This document shows positions 11,441-21,670 of a stretch of DNA of 64,000 nucleotides, one piece after another. A program made the position numbers and the translations under genes. Location: positions 5,518,001 to 5,582,000 of the forward strand of contig CP136062.1 of NCBI GenBank assembly GCA_032622095.1. Direction: 5' to 3'. Numbering within the stretch: position 1 is the stretch's first letter; each line of letters opens with the position of its first letter. A model generated the notes under the pieces. It ran no database searches and had not been told where the DNA came from. It was given only the letters and a program-made list of their open reading frames with translations. The stretch is from Siphonodentalium dalli. Lineage: Eukaryota; Mollusca; Scaphopoda; Gadilida; Siphonodentaliidae.

Positions 11441-14400
11441 TTGATATATTTGTTTCGGTCTTCGCTAATGACAACTGTTGTTAAGCGTTGATATATTTGT
11501 TTCGGTCTTCGCTAATGACAACTGTTGTTAAGCGTTGATATATTTGTTTCGGTCTTCGCTAATGACATGTTGTTAAGCTTTGATATATTTGTTTCGGTCT
11601 TCGCTAATGACAACTGTTGTTAAGCTTTGATATATTTGTTTCGGTCTTCGCTAATGACGACTGTTGTTAAGCTTTGATATATTTGTTTCGGTCTTCGCTA
11701 ATGACAACTGTTGTTAAGCTTTGATATATTTGTTTCGGTCTTCGCTAATGACGACTGTTGTTAAGCTTTGATATATTTGTTTCGGTCTTCGCTAATGACG
11801 ACTGTTGTTAAGCTTTGATATATTTGTTTCGGTCTTCGCTAATGACGACTGTTGTTAAGCTTTGATATATTTGTTTCGGTCTTCGCTAATGACATGTTGT
11901 TAAGCTTTGATATATTTGTTTCGGTCTTCGCTAATGACGACTGTTGTTAAGCTTTGATATATTTGTTTCGGTCTTCGCTAATGACATGTTGTTAAGCTTT
12001 GATATATTTGTTTCGGTCTTCGCTAATGACAACTGTTGTTAAGCTTTGATATATTTGTTTCGGTCTTCGCTAATGACGACTGTTGTTAAGCTTTGATATA
12101 TTTGTTTCGGTCTTCGCTAATGACGACTGTTGTTAAGCTTTGATATATTTGTTTCGGTCTTCGCTAATGACGACTGTTGTTAAGCTTTGATATATTTGTT
12201 TCGGTCTTCGCTAATGACATGTTGTTAAGCTTTGATATATTTGTTTCGGTCTTCGCTAATGACAACTGTTGTTAAGCTTTGATATATTTGTTTCGGTCTT
12301 CGCTAATGACGACTGTTGTTAAGCTTTGATATATTTGTTTCGGTCTTCGCTAATGACGACTGTTGTTAAGCTTTGATATATTTGTTTCGGTCTTCGCTAA
12401 TGACGACTGTTGTTAAGCTTTGATATATTTGTTTCGGTCTTCGCTAATGACATGTTGTTAAGCTTTGATATATTTGTTTCGGTCTTCGCTAATGACAACT
12501 GTTGTTAAGCTTTGATATATTTGTTTCGGTCTTCGCTAATGACGACTGTTGTTAAGCTTTGATATATTTGTTTCGGTCTTCGCTAATGACGACTGTTGTT
12601 AAGCTTTGATATATTTGTTTCGGTCTTCGCTAATGACGACTGTTGTTAAGCTTTGATATATTTGTTTCGGTCTTCGCTAATGACGACTGTTGTTAAGCTT
12701 TGATATATTTGTTTCGGTCTTCGCTAATGACGACTGTTGTTAAGCTTTGATATATTTGTTTCGGTCTTCGCTAATGACGACTGTTGTTAAGCTTTGATAT
12801 ATTTGTTTCGGTCTTCGCTAATGACAACTGTTGTTAAGCTTTGATATATTTGTTTCGGTCTTCGCTAATGACGACTGTTGTTAAGCTTTGATATATTTGT
12901 TTCGGTCTTCGCTAATGACGACTGTTGTTAAGCTTTGATATATTTGTTTCGGTCTTCGCTAATGACGACTGTTGTTAAGCTTTGATATATTTGTTTCGGT
13001 CTTCGCTAATGACGACTGTTGTTAAGCGTTGATATATTTGTTTCGGTCTTCGCTAATGACGACTGTTGTTAAGCTTTGATATATATGTTTCGGTCTTCGC
13101 TAATGACAATTGTTGTTAAGCTTTGATATATTTGTTTCGGTCTTCGCTAATGACGACTGTTGTTAAGCTTTGATATATTTGTTTCGGTCTTCGCTAATGA
13201 CGACTGTTGTTAAGCTTTGATATATTTGTTTCGGTCTTCGCTAATGACGACTGTTGTTAAGCTTTGATATATATGTTTCGGTCTTCGCTAATGACGACTG
13301 TTGTTAAGCTTTGATATATATGTTTCGGTCTTCGCTAATGACGACTGTTGTTAAGCTTTGATATATATGTTTCGGTCTTCGCTAATGACGACTGTTGTTA
13401 AGCTTTGATATATATGTTTCGGTCTTCGCTAATGACGACTGTTGTTAAGCTTTGATATATTTGTTTCGGTCTTCGCTAATGACGACTGTTGTTAAGCTTT
13501 GATATATTTGTTTCGGTCTTCGCTAATGACGACTGTTGTTAAGCTTTGATATATATGTTTCGGTCTTCGCTAATGACGACTGTTGTTAAGCTTTGATATA
13601 TATGTTTCGGTCTTCGCTAATGACGACTGTTGTTAAGCTTTGATATATTTGTTTCGGTCTTCGCTAATGACGACTGTTGTTAAGCTTTGATATATTTGTT
13701 TCGGTCTTCGCTAATGACGACTGTTGTTAAGCTTTGATATATTTGTTTCGGTCTTCGCTAATGACGACTGTTGTTAAGCTTTGATATATTTGTTTCGGTC
13801 TTCGCTAATGACGACTGTTGTTAAGCTTTGATATATATGTTTCGGTCTTCGCTAATGACGACTGTTGTTAAGCTTTGATATATATGTTTCGGTCTTCGCT
13901 AATGACGACTGTTGTTAAGCTTTGATATATATGTTTCGGTCTTCGCTAATGACGACTGTTGTTAAGCTTTGATATATATGTTTCGGTCTTCGCTAATGAC
14001 GACTGTTGTTAAGCTTTGATATATATGTTTCGGTCTTCGCTAATGACGACTGTTGTTAAGCTTTGATATATTTGTTTCGGTCTTCGCTAATGACGACTGT
14101 TGTTAAGCTTTGATATATTTGTTTCGGTCTTCGCTAATGACATGTTGTTAAGCTTTGATATATTTGTTTCGGTCTTCGCTAATGACGACTGTTGTTAAGC
14201 TTTGATATATATGTTTCGGTCTTCGCTAATGACGACTGTTGTTAAGCTTTGATATATATGTTTCGGTCTTCGCTAATGACGACTGTTGTTAAGCTTTGAT
14301 ATATATGTTTCGGTCTTCGCTAATGACGACTGTTGTTAAGCTTTGATATATATGTTTCGGTCTTCGCTAATGACGACTGTTGTTAAGCTTTGATATATAT

Positions 14401-14892
14401 GTTTCGGTCTTCGCTAATGACGACTGTTGTTAAGCTTTGATATATTTGTTTCGGTCTTCGCTAATGACGACTGTTGTTAAGCTTTGATATATTTGTTTCG
14501 GTCTTCGCTAATGACGACTGTTGTTAAGCTTTGATATATATGTTTCGGTCTTCGCTAATGTTGTTAAGCTTTGATATATATGTTTCGGTCTTCGCTAATG
14601 TTGTTAAGCTTTGATATATATGTTTCGGTCTTCGCTAATGACGACTGTTGTTAAGCTTTGATATATTTGTTTCGGTCTTCGCTAATGACGACTGTTGTTA
14701 AGCTTTGATATATATGTTTCGGTCTTCGCTAATGACGACTGTTGTTAAGCTTTGATATATATGTTTCGGTCTTCGCTAATGACGACTGTTGTTAAGCTTT
14801 GATATATATGTTTCGGTCTTCGCTAATGACGACTGTTGTTAAGCTTTGATATATATGTTTCGGTCTTCGCTAATGACGACTGTTGTTAAGCG
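11441..14892. repeat. 47-bp minisatellite, 74 units, with higher-order structure
   Basis: Head-to-tail copies of a 47-bp unit contain TTTCGGTCTTCGCTAATGAC and usually a HindIII-type AAGCTT. Most units are 47 bp. Six are 45 bp (the AC(A/G)AC-TG segment shortened to ACATG) and two, at 14531-14610, are 40 bp. These lengths account for exactly 74 units over 3452 bp. Unit variants include ACAACT or ACGACT and ATATTTG or ATATATG. The first part of the array uses only ATATTTG; ATATATG appears from about 13080. In the left half the order ACATG-ACAACT-ACGACT x3 recurs every 233 bp (ACATG near 11983, 12216 and 12449). AAGCG replaces AAGCT in the outermost units. Confidence 0.97.
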
Positions 14893-15073
14893 TTGGAGTG
14901 GGAACAGAGACTGTGGATACTTGATAAATTGGACTCTTTTTGCGATTTAATTCATTCAGCTGATGTGCCAAGTCAAATAACGGAAGCCTCAAATCACAGT
15001 AAAAGAAGTGTTTTGGTGACATTTTTCCGTCCGAAACAAGATGTGAAGTTCTATGTTTAGTTAGATCACTCAT
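14870..15073 (-). CDS. Hypothetical ORF ending inside the minisatellite
   Basis: An ATG at 15073 (minus) opens 67 codons beginning MSDLTKHRTSHLVSDGK, with a central stretch LPLFDLAHQLNELNRKKSP and a TAG at 14872-14870. The last six residues (LNNSRH) and the stop come from the final minisatellite unit, while the rest is single-copy. The composition looks protein-like, with no low-complexity bias. A TATATATA lies only about 10-17 bp upstream of the ATG, too close for a TATA box serving this start. I do not recognise the protein. It may be a first exon with a missed donor or a chance frame. Confidence 0.35.
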   Translation of the reverse strand: MSDLTKHRTSHLVSDGKMSPKHFFYCDLRLPLFDLAHQLNELNRKKSPIYQVSTVSVPTPTLNNSRH

Positions 15074-15880
15074 CGTCTATGTATATATAGCTTTCATCTC
15101 ATCCGTTTGTTGTGTGGTAATGGGTAATTTGTGGAAATACTAACGATGATGTGGTGGTTTCTGTATTTGAACTACAAGGCGTAGCAACAACCATGTCAAT
15201 GCAACGTCAAATCTGATTGGTTAAGATACACAATCTGACCAATATGTAAAAGGTTTGTATTGCGCCTTTTCCTAACGAGAGTGCCACTTTACGTTACGTT
15301 AAGCGCGTGCTCTAATATTATTTTTAGGTAACGAACTATATACAGGACACAATAATACAGCTTCATATGTATACGGATATCATGCGAGTTACCTTCATGA
15401 AAACTTTCATTTTTCGCTTGGCGAAATCTGATTAAGTTTTCTATTATTATTGCAAAGTTAACTTATCGCGTGATACTTTCAATTAACTACCAGCACTAGA
15501 GCGAACAAACAAACCATTTGAACGGTTGTTGAACACTTCTGGCACTTCAACAACGCATCCAGCGCAAAGCATCATAAAAGGACGTCTCTTCTCTGGCTGC
15601 TGTACATCGCAAAATTTAAATGACAGTCATATTATGGGATGTGGTCACATAATTATGTCGCACAAAATGGTATCTACAACCGTGCATGTGTTGTTTTGTT
15701 CTTGGTTACGATTCTCAGAGGTACCTTTGCGCTTTGTACACAACGTTATCTATATATATATAACGCGTCGTCTGTGTCTGTGTGTATGTCTCTCTGTGTA
15801 TAACTCGGTCACGCATTTGGCGCGTTTATAACTTTTCAACCATGCGTGTAATGCACACTTATAAATAATAAGCCATATAG
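15074..15880. other. No supported gene
   Basis: A 101-codon plus-strand frame at 15526-15831 ends in a cysteine-, serine- and valine-rich low-complexity stretch derived from a TCTGTGTCTGTGTGT-type microsatellite near 15770-15800, so I do not treat it as coding. A short (TA)n lies near 15752. Confidence 0.4.
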
Positions 15881-16123
15881 GTACTAAGGTAGTGCCAATA
15901 TGTCTGATAGTACCAGACCAACAGGTATTGAGAAGAATTTGGTTCTAAAAATTGATATAGTACCACACCATGTTGGTACTATCCACTCTCGGAACCTGAA
16001 TAGTAGCCACGTGATGGCATCACGTGATAATTCATTTGGCACTAGCGCGATCTCGGTACCCAAGTGTTACCCACGTGATGGCATCACGTGGTAATTCATT
16101 TGGTACTAGGCGATCTCGATAAA
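15881..16123 (+). promoter_or_regulatory. Palindrome-rich putative promoter with two E-box palindromes
   Basis: Two near-identical segments 64 bp apart each carry a palindrome with a CACGTG core in each arm: CACGTGATG/CATCACGTG at 16008-16026 and CCACGTGATG/CATCACGTGG around a single G at 16071-16091. Each is followed by TAATTCATTTGG(T/C)ACTAG. Upstream, TAGTACCA and TGGTACTA form a third palindrome (15958-15981). CACGTG is the core site of bHLH factors such as USF, MYC and MITF. Its position 33-116 bp before the candidate start at 16124 suggests regulation, but no transcription start is visible. Confidence 0.4.
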
Positions 16124-16269
16124 ATGGCGGCGTCCAGCCACTTCAAGTTGATACGATTGAGATTTTTTACAGTATATAAACATGGACGAAGAGACAAACA
16201 AACATCAGACTTAGACATTTTATGTTGGGATCGGACGGGGCTTACATGTTGTAGTATATGCCGGTTTAG
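16124..16269 (+). CDS. Candidate first coding exon, unknown protein
   Basis: The start AAA-ATGGCGGCG has strong Kozak context and also matches the AANATGGCGGC core of YY1 sites that overlap many animal start codons. The frame runs 48 codons, beginning MAASSHFKLIRLRFFTVYKH and containing RRDKQTSDLDILCWDRTG, to an AG|GTACGT donor at 16269/16270 (phase 2). Unspliced, it would continue to a stop at 16351. The protein is basic at the N-terminus and not recognised; a mitochondrial-type presequence is possible. ATGGCGG also occurs in local repeats, so the start alone proves little. Support comes from the donor and the upstream E-box palindromes. Confidence 0.35.
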
Positions 16270-17884
16270 GTACGTTGTTCGCTCGCTGGGTCGATTTAAG
16301 ATTAGGGAAGTAACTTCTCTGAAATTCATCAACATATTTTTGTGTGTGTGAAATTGGACCTAACTGGCTTCTCAATAACCTGGAATATTGTCAGCACTGT
16401 GTGGATTATGGTTGTACATGGACGGGACAAGATGATATATAACCTCCGAAAAAATAACGGGCGTTTACATTATTTTCGGTGAACTGAGCTAGACCATTGA
16501 AAAGTCATTGAGTGCAGTATGGTTTAATACATGCACGACACAAAAGTATTGTGAATTACTAAAGACAGATACTTAAGTTTCACAACATTATAAACCGCTC
16601 AATTAACTCACAAGAGTCAACCACTGGTGACTATGATTACGAGACATCCAATTCTGTAGAAATTAATCAGAGTTATGACGTCACAGATCAGTCATGACTC
16701 CTGAGTCAGTAACAAGTTTTATGGCTACAACGTACAAGTACCTGTGCAAAGGACGACGGATCATATTCTTCAATTTTCATCGAAACGTGATTTAAGAACC
16801 ATGTCGCGATGACATGTCGCCCAGTTACTGTTTCTGCTATTCTTTTGATCGAAACGCCTGTGATGCTATTATATTGTTCTGATATATTTATGGAATGGTG
16901 GATAATCTCGGAGATATGGATCCAATTCAGGGACACACGTTATAACTGAATCAATCGCAAGCTTTTAGTAACGTACTACAGCTATGCTCTAATTAATCAC
17001 CCCCTTTAACAAGGTTGTAGGGCGTTAATGACAGTCAGACACCGGTTATACCATACCGCCGTTCAACCATGGTCAAGTGGTTGATACCGTATGTGGCAAC
17101 CGCAGATAATCTTTATACAGTCTTATTAATAATATTTTGCGACCACTGTACGTCGCACTACTTTTTTACATGGACACCTTGTAAACACCCAGTCCAGCTT
17201 TTCATCAGCGCCATGCACCATATTAACTATACACAAAACAATATTTCAATTAATAATTTGTTTACGGTTTAATTAACATTCAAAGTTGGTCACTGACCGA
17301 CATTCGCAACTACTCGTAATATCGATGGCCATATGTCATTAAGGGGGAGGGGTCAATTAGAGCTTAGCTGTATACATACACGAACATGTAGACCATTCCA
17401 ATGTCCAGATGCTTCATGTTCTTATCAAAACATGTCTGGCTACATGTGTGGTTATCAATCTGAGCGATTCGGCCATTTCCGCTTTGCTAGGAAATAACCT
17501 CATCCATAACTGGAAACCATATTAGCGAAATTCTACATTATATGGCTCTGGTGATCAGGCAATGCCACTGACTTGTTGACGCATAGATGCGAATGGAGAA
17601 TAATTTATTACCTATGGCTTTACCAAACTTTATCATATATTAAATACATTAAACTCTTTTTGTGTTACATGTATCTTAGTATTTGTTCATTTACTGATAC
17701 AGCGCATTGTAAGTGTACGATAAGCAAAACACTGAACACCGTGGCAATTTTTTTGGGAGAGTGATAATAATTCTGGTAACCCATTCAACACCTCTTGTAG
17801 CGAGGACTAGTGAGCGCTATAGCGGTATTTTTCAAACAACAGTTTTAATTAACCAAAGTTAATGGTCTCCCGATTTTTGAGTAT
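16270..17884. other. No supported gene; possible intron or intergenic DNA
   Basis: Frames of 63-76 codons (16706-16936 minus, 17069-17272 plus, 17573-17764 plus) show no family motif. If the exon at 16124 is real, part of this would be its first intron. No tandem or inverted repeats were noticed before 17.88 kb. Confidence 0.35.
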
Positions 17885-19110
17885 TTTGCACACTATTTAC
17901 AAAGGTTTGGGAGTTATCGCAAAGATTTGCTCCCTTGGCTGTGAATGTCCGGGCAATTATAGATTTATAGGTTGGTCACTCAGACATGTTTAATATGTCT
18001 GATTTATAATGTTCACAGAAGCCCATTATCGGCAAAAAGCCTTTGCGACAAATCTCAAACATCTTTGTGATAAATCGCAAAAATATAATCGCCCAGTACG
18101 TAGTCTGAGAGTTATCATAAAGATGTTTGAGATTTATCGTAATGGTTTGTGTGTTATCGCAAAGGTTTGCTCCCTCATCACTCATGCATCTGGCTGTGAA
18201 TGACTGATCGGTCTATTTTAGTCCGACCGGGCATAGATTGATAGGTTGTTCACTCAGACCTGTTTAAGATGTCTGATTTATAATATTCACAGAAGCCCAT
18301 TAGTGCAAAAAAAACCTTTGCGACAAATCTCAAACATCTTTGCGATAGATAAATTTTTTTATTAACACAGTACGCAGTCTGAGATTTATCGTAAAGATGT
18401 TTGAGATGTATCGTAATGGTTTGCGTGTTATCGCGAAAGTTTTTGTGATTTTTCGCAAAGTTTTCCTCCTCTCAACATTCTTGCATCTGGCCGTGAATGA
18501 CTGATCGGTCTATTTTAGCCCGACCGTTCAATTATAAATTAATAGGTTGTTCACTGAGACATGTTCAAGATGGCTGATTTATAATATTTACACACAAATT
18601 AAGAAATATTTAGCACCAAAAAAGTTTGCCACAAATCTCAAACATGTTTGCGATAATTCACAAAATTTAATCACCCACTACGCAGTTTGAGAGTCCTCGT
18701 AAAGATGTTTGAGATTTGTCGTAAAGGTTTGTGAGTTATCGCAAAGGTGTTTGTAATTTTTCGCAAAGTGTTTTGTGATTTATCGCGAAGGTTTGCTCGC
18801 CTTAGCCCACATACATGCTTGCTGCCAAAGAACGATCGGTCTATTTTAGCCCAACCATGCTATTATAGATCGATTGGTGGTTTACCCAGACCTGTTGAAG
18901 ATGTCGGATTATATTTATATGGTTCAAGTCCATTAATGCCAATGCATGGAAATATATCTGCGATAAATCACAAACCATTGCGATTAATCGCAAACCTTTT
19001 GTAATCAATCGAAAACCTTTACACTAAATCGCATATACCGGTACTTATTGCAAAGTTGTTTGCGATTCGCAAAGGTTTGCGATTTATCGCAAGGTAGTTT
19101 TTTATTTATC
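17885..19110. repeat. GATAAATCGC repeat field with internal hairpins
   Basis: Four to five diverged units of about 270-330 bp share a start phrase (GATTGATAGGTTGTTCACTCAGAC near 17962, 18233, 18535 and 18864, fading near 19119). Each unit contains inverted arms, for example 18046-18072 against 18114-18140, built on AAATCTCAAACATCTTT and its complement. The gaps are filled with TTGCGAT/ATCGCAA palindromic words. A related shorter field lies at 29330-29640. The small frames within it are by-products. The organisation suggests a foldback-type element that was tandemly multiplied. Confidence 0.75.
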
Positions 19111-19459
19111 GGGCTATTCTAGATCGATCGGTGTTTCATCCAGACCAGTTCCAAGATGTTTGATTTATGTTTACTTAATATTATTGCACACAAATTAAGA
19201 AATTATTTTTGGACATTCAGACCAATTTTACTCCACATGCAGGGAACAGGGAATCCTGAAATCTAGATCTTAAACTTTGATTTAAGTTCAAAATCACGAT
19301 CAAGGTTATTTACTAATAAAAGTAATGCATGTATAATTCGGATTATTTCATTATCACTATGTAATGGAGTGGTTTTGTACTTTATTCAATGTTTAAACGC
19401 CATGGCTTCATTTGGAATCTAAATTGCCACATTGTTAATTTGCCGTCGGCCATGTTTCG

Positions 19460-19870
19460 TAATTTCGAGTGCTTGGTATCTGGGCAGGTTCTCCGCTTAG
19501 TACCTATATGTTTGGTTCTGTTGAGTACCAAATTGCTATGCTAGGTACTATGCATAGTACCTAAATACTTCAGAGTACCTGTCTTTATATTCGGTACTTC
19601 ATATAATATGATGGGTGTGTATTTCTTGGCACTTCATGTCGTGTGCGTCATGACTTCGGTGACATAAAGGCAGGGTGGGTATTATATGCACAATGCCCGG
19701 ATAGAACCTAAATATTTAGTAGGTAATCCAGAGTACCAATCATATTGGTACTCTAGAGTACCTAAACTTTTGGTACTCCAGAGTACCACTTTTGGTACTC
19801 CAGAGTACCAAACAGTTGGTACTCCCCCTGGGACAAAGCTTAGTACCTACGTAGGCACTCTGAAGTACCT
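19460..19870. repeat. Dense field of GGTAC palindromes
   Basis: About a dozen GGTACT/AGTACC words are arranged as palindromes. These include GGTACTATGCATAGTACC, the core of a perfect 22-bp palindrome at 19542-19563, and GGTACTCTAGAGTACC at 19747-19762. Three GGTACTCCAGAGTACC-like copies follow to about 19830. The same GGTAC words appear at 15.88-16.10 kb. Function is unknown; this may be an expanded binding site or a replication-slippage product. Confidence 0.75.
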
Positions 19871-20716
19871 ATTTTTTAAAGAGTGTGTGGCCCAAATTTG
19901 TACCACGGCCTATATTGTGTCGTAAAAGATGACGCACCAACTTTCAAGTCGATTGGTCAAAGCAAACCTGAGATCTAACATGGTCCCGAAATGCAGTATT
20001 TGCACTCAAGTATATATAGACTATTTCTTATGACGTTTGTTGAAATGACATCATGTGACGTGGCACGCAAACCCACATTAGGTTTGCTATTATCGACGAA
20101 ACTTCCATGCGCGCTAACAGCGTTGTTGGAAATAGGCGCTAAATTAATTTGTCAGTTCAGGTTGAGTGTGAATAGAAGTAACAAATGTTGATTTTGTCAT
20201 GAAAGTGCATGTAGTGGGTGTAGAGTCGAAATTCGAATGCTCTACCATCGTTGGGAATGGGTGCTAATATGGTATTTTAATTTGCCAGTTCGGTGTAAAC
20301 ATACGTAAAGAATGCTGTCTTTGTTATGAAAGTTGTGCGGAAGATGGCGAATGGACACAGTCTGACCTCCTGTCAGTGGGTATACCGTCCAGTAGATTCG
20401 CCGGAACTCGGTTAGAAAAACCACATTCCCGAGCCGGTACTAAAACAGTGTAAACAATACTGCCCACGCTAATTAATGTTTTTTTAATGTTTCAGTTGAG
20501 TGTAAATCTGATGAAAGAATGTTTAAAAGATCAAAATGTGCGCGAAGCGCGCGCTGTTGAAGGTCATATAATGTAAGCGCACAAAGGGGCCGCAGGTCCC
20601 CCCATCGCTAACTAGAGCCTGTTTCAGTTAGGCCCCTCCATCGCTAAATAGAGCCTGATTCAGTTAGTATATGGTAATAAAGTAAAATAGCTTGATTGTT
20701 GCGTTCTGTGTGTGCA

Positions 20717-20720
<4 letters not shown>

Positions 20721-20801
<81 letters not shown>
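20721..20801. repeat. (TA)40 microsatellite
   Basis: A pure TA tract of about 81 bp. The equivalent place in the neighbouring duplicate (near 22505) has only GAATATATG, so the expansion happened after the duplication or was lost from the other copy. The 67-codon frame with an alternating Y-I run at 20692-20895 is an artefact of this tract. Confidence 0.97.
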
Positions 20802-20803
<2 letters not shown>

Positions 20804-20854
20804 GTTGGGGAGAGGGGAGGGGAGAAAATAGAGTTTTATGTCAAATAATGTGTT

Positions 20855-21325
20855 CCCACAAATGGGTATGGAATCCTATTAGGGCCACTTCCTAATGGCG
20901 CTTTCGGCGCGCGCCGAAAGCGACAAAAAGTGCGCCATTAGTAACGCGCCGGAAGCGCCGAAAGCGACAAAATATGCGCCATTACGGCGCACTATTTGTC
21001 TCTTTCGGCGCACTTTTTGTCGCTTTCGGCGCGTTACTAATGGCGCACTTTTTGTCGCTTTCGGCGCGCGCCGAAAGCGCCATTAGACATACTATTAGGT
21101 CCACTCCCTAATGGCGCGCGCCGGAAGCGACAAAAAGTGCGCGATTTGGGTATGTTTCGGCGCGCGCAAAAAGCGCCGAAAGCGCACTTTTTGTCGCTTT
21201 CGGCGCACTTTTTGTCGCTTTCGGCGCTTTCGGCGCGTTACTAATGGCGCACTTTTTGTCGGTTTCGGCGCGCGCCGAAAGCGCTATTAGGAAATGGCCC
21301 TAATATGATTCCATAAATGGGCCTG
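20855..21325. mobile_element. GC- and CpG-rich foldback element with empty-site comparison
   Basis: A segment made almost entirely of nested inverted repeats of GGCGCTTTCGGCGCG and GCGACAAAAAGTGCGCC. The outer arms, from TATGGAATC and ATTAGGGCCACTTCCTAAT on the left to their complements at 21280-21317, pair with few mismatches. An inner near-perfect hairpin spans 20892-21086 with arms of about 60 bp. It is absent from the second duplicate, where AAATAAAGTGA runs straight into TCCTTATGCTGC near 22566-22580. TGTG on both edges may be a short target duplication. No transposase is encoded. The 63-codon frame across it (20895-21086) only reads the repeats. Confidence 0.8.
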
Positions 21326-21670
21326 TGATCCTTAGGCTGCATGCTGAATTCTGGCCCCTAAGGGGATCCGTTTAAGATCAAAATGTGCGCAAGCCCTCTG
21401 CGTCGCTGAATAAACGCTCCCGAATTGAGTATGTTTCAGTTAGTATTAGTAATATTTAAAGTAATATGCTGATTTTGTTTTGTTCAATAAGTGCATGCGT
21501 ATATGTGGGGTGGGTATGTGTACAAATACAGTTTTAGTGAAATAAAGTGTTTCCTCGCGCTTTCAGTGACAATAAAGAGAAGCATGACCATTGCATTTCT
21601 TATATAGAAATGAGAATTTGTTCATGACCGCGGACACTAGAAAGTAACAAAGAACATATGTATACCCGTC

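Larger units (their letters stand above)
19979..21670 (+). repeat. Tandem duplication, copy 1 (carries insertions)
   Basis: This unit runs from an ATGC(A)(A/G)TATTTGCACTCAAG phrase through TTGTTGGAAATAGGCGC, a CGAATGGACA phrase, GTTTCAGTTAGTAT and TTTCAGTGAC to a CCGCGGACACTAGAAAGTAAC tail. The same order follows at once in copy 2 (21671-22885). Copy 1 is about 480 bp longer because it carries the foldback element (20855-21325) and an expanded TA run (20721-20801). No coding frame is shared by the copies. There is an internal sub-duplication around GTTTCAGTTAGTAT. Confidence 0.8.

Noticed and set aside
11441-14892. Direct repeats that might be mistaken for a CRISPR array.
   Set aside because: Repeats are contiguous with no unique spacers, no cas genes are present, and the context is eukaryotic. 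It is a minisatellite.
20692-20895. A frame with a long alternating Tyr-Ile run.
   Set aside because: It is the translation of a pure TA microsatellite.
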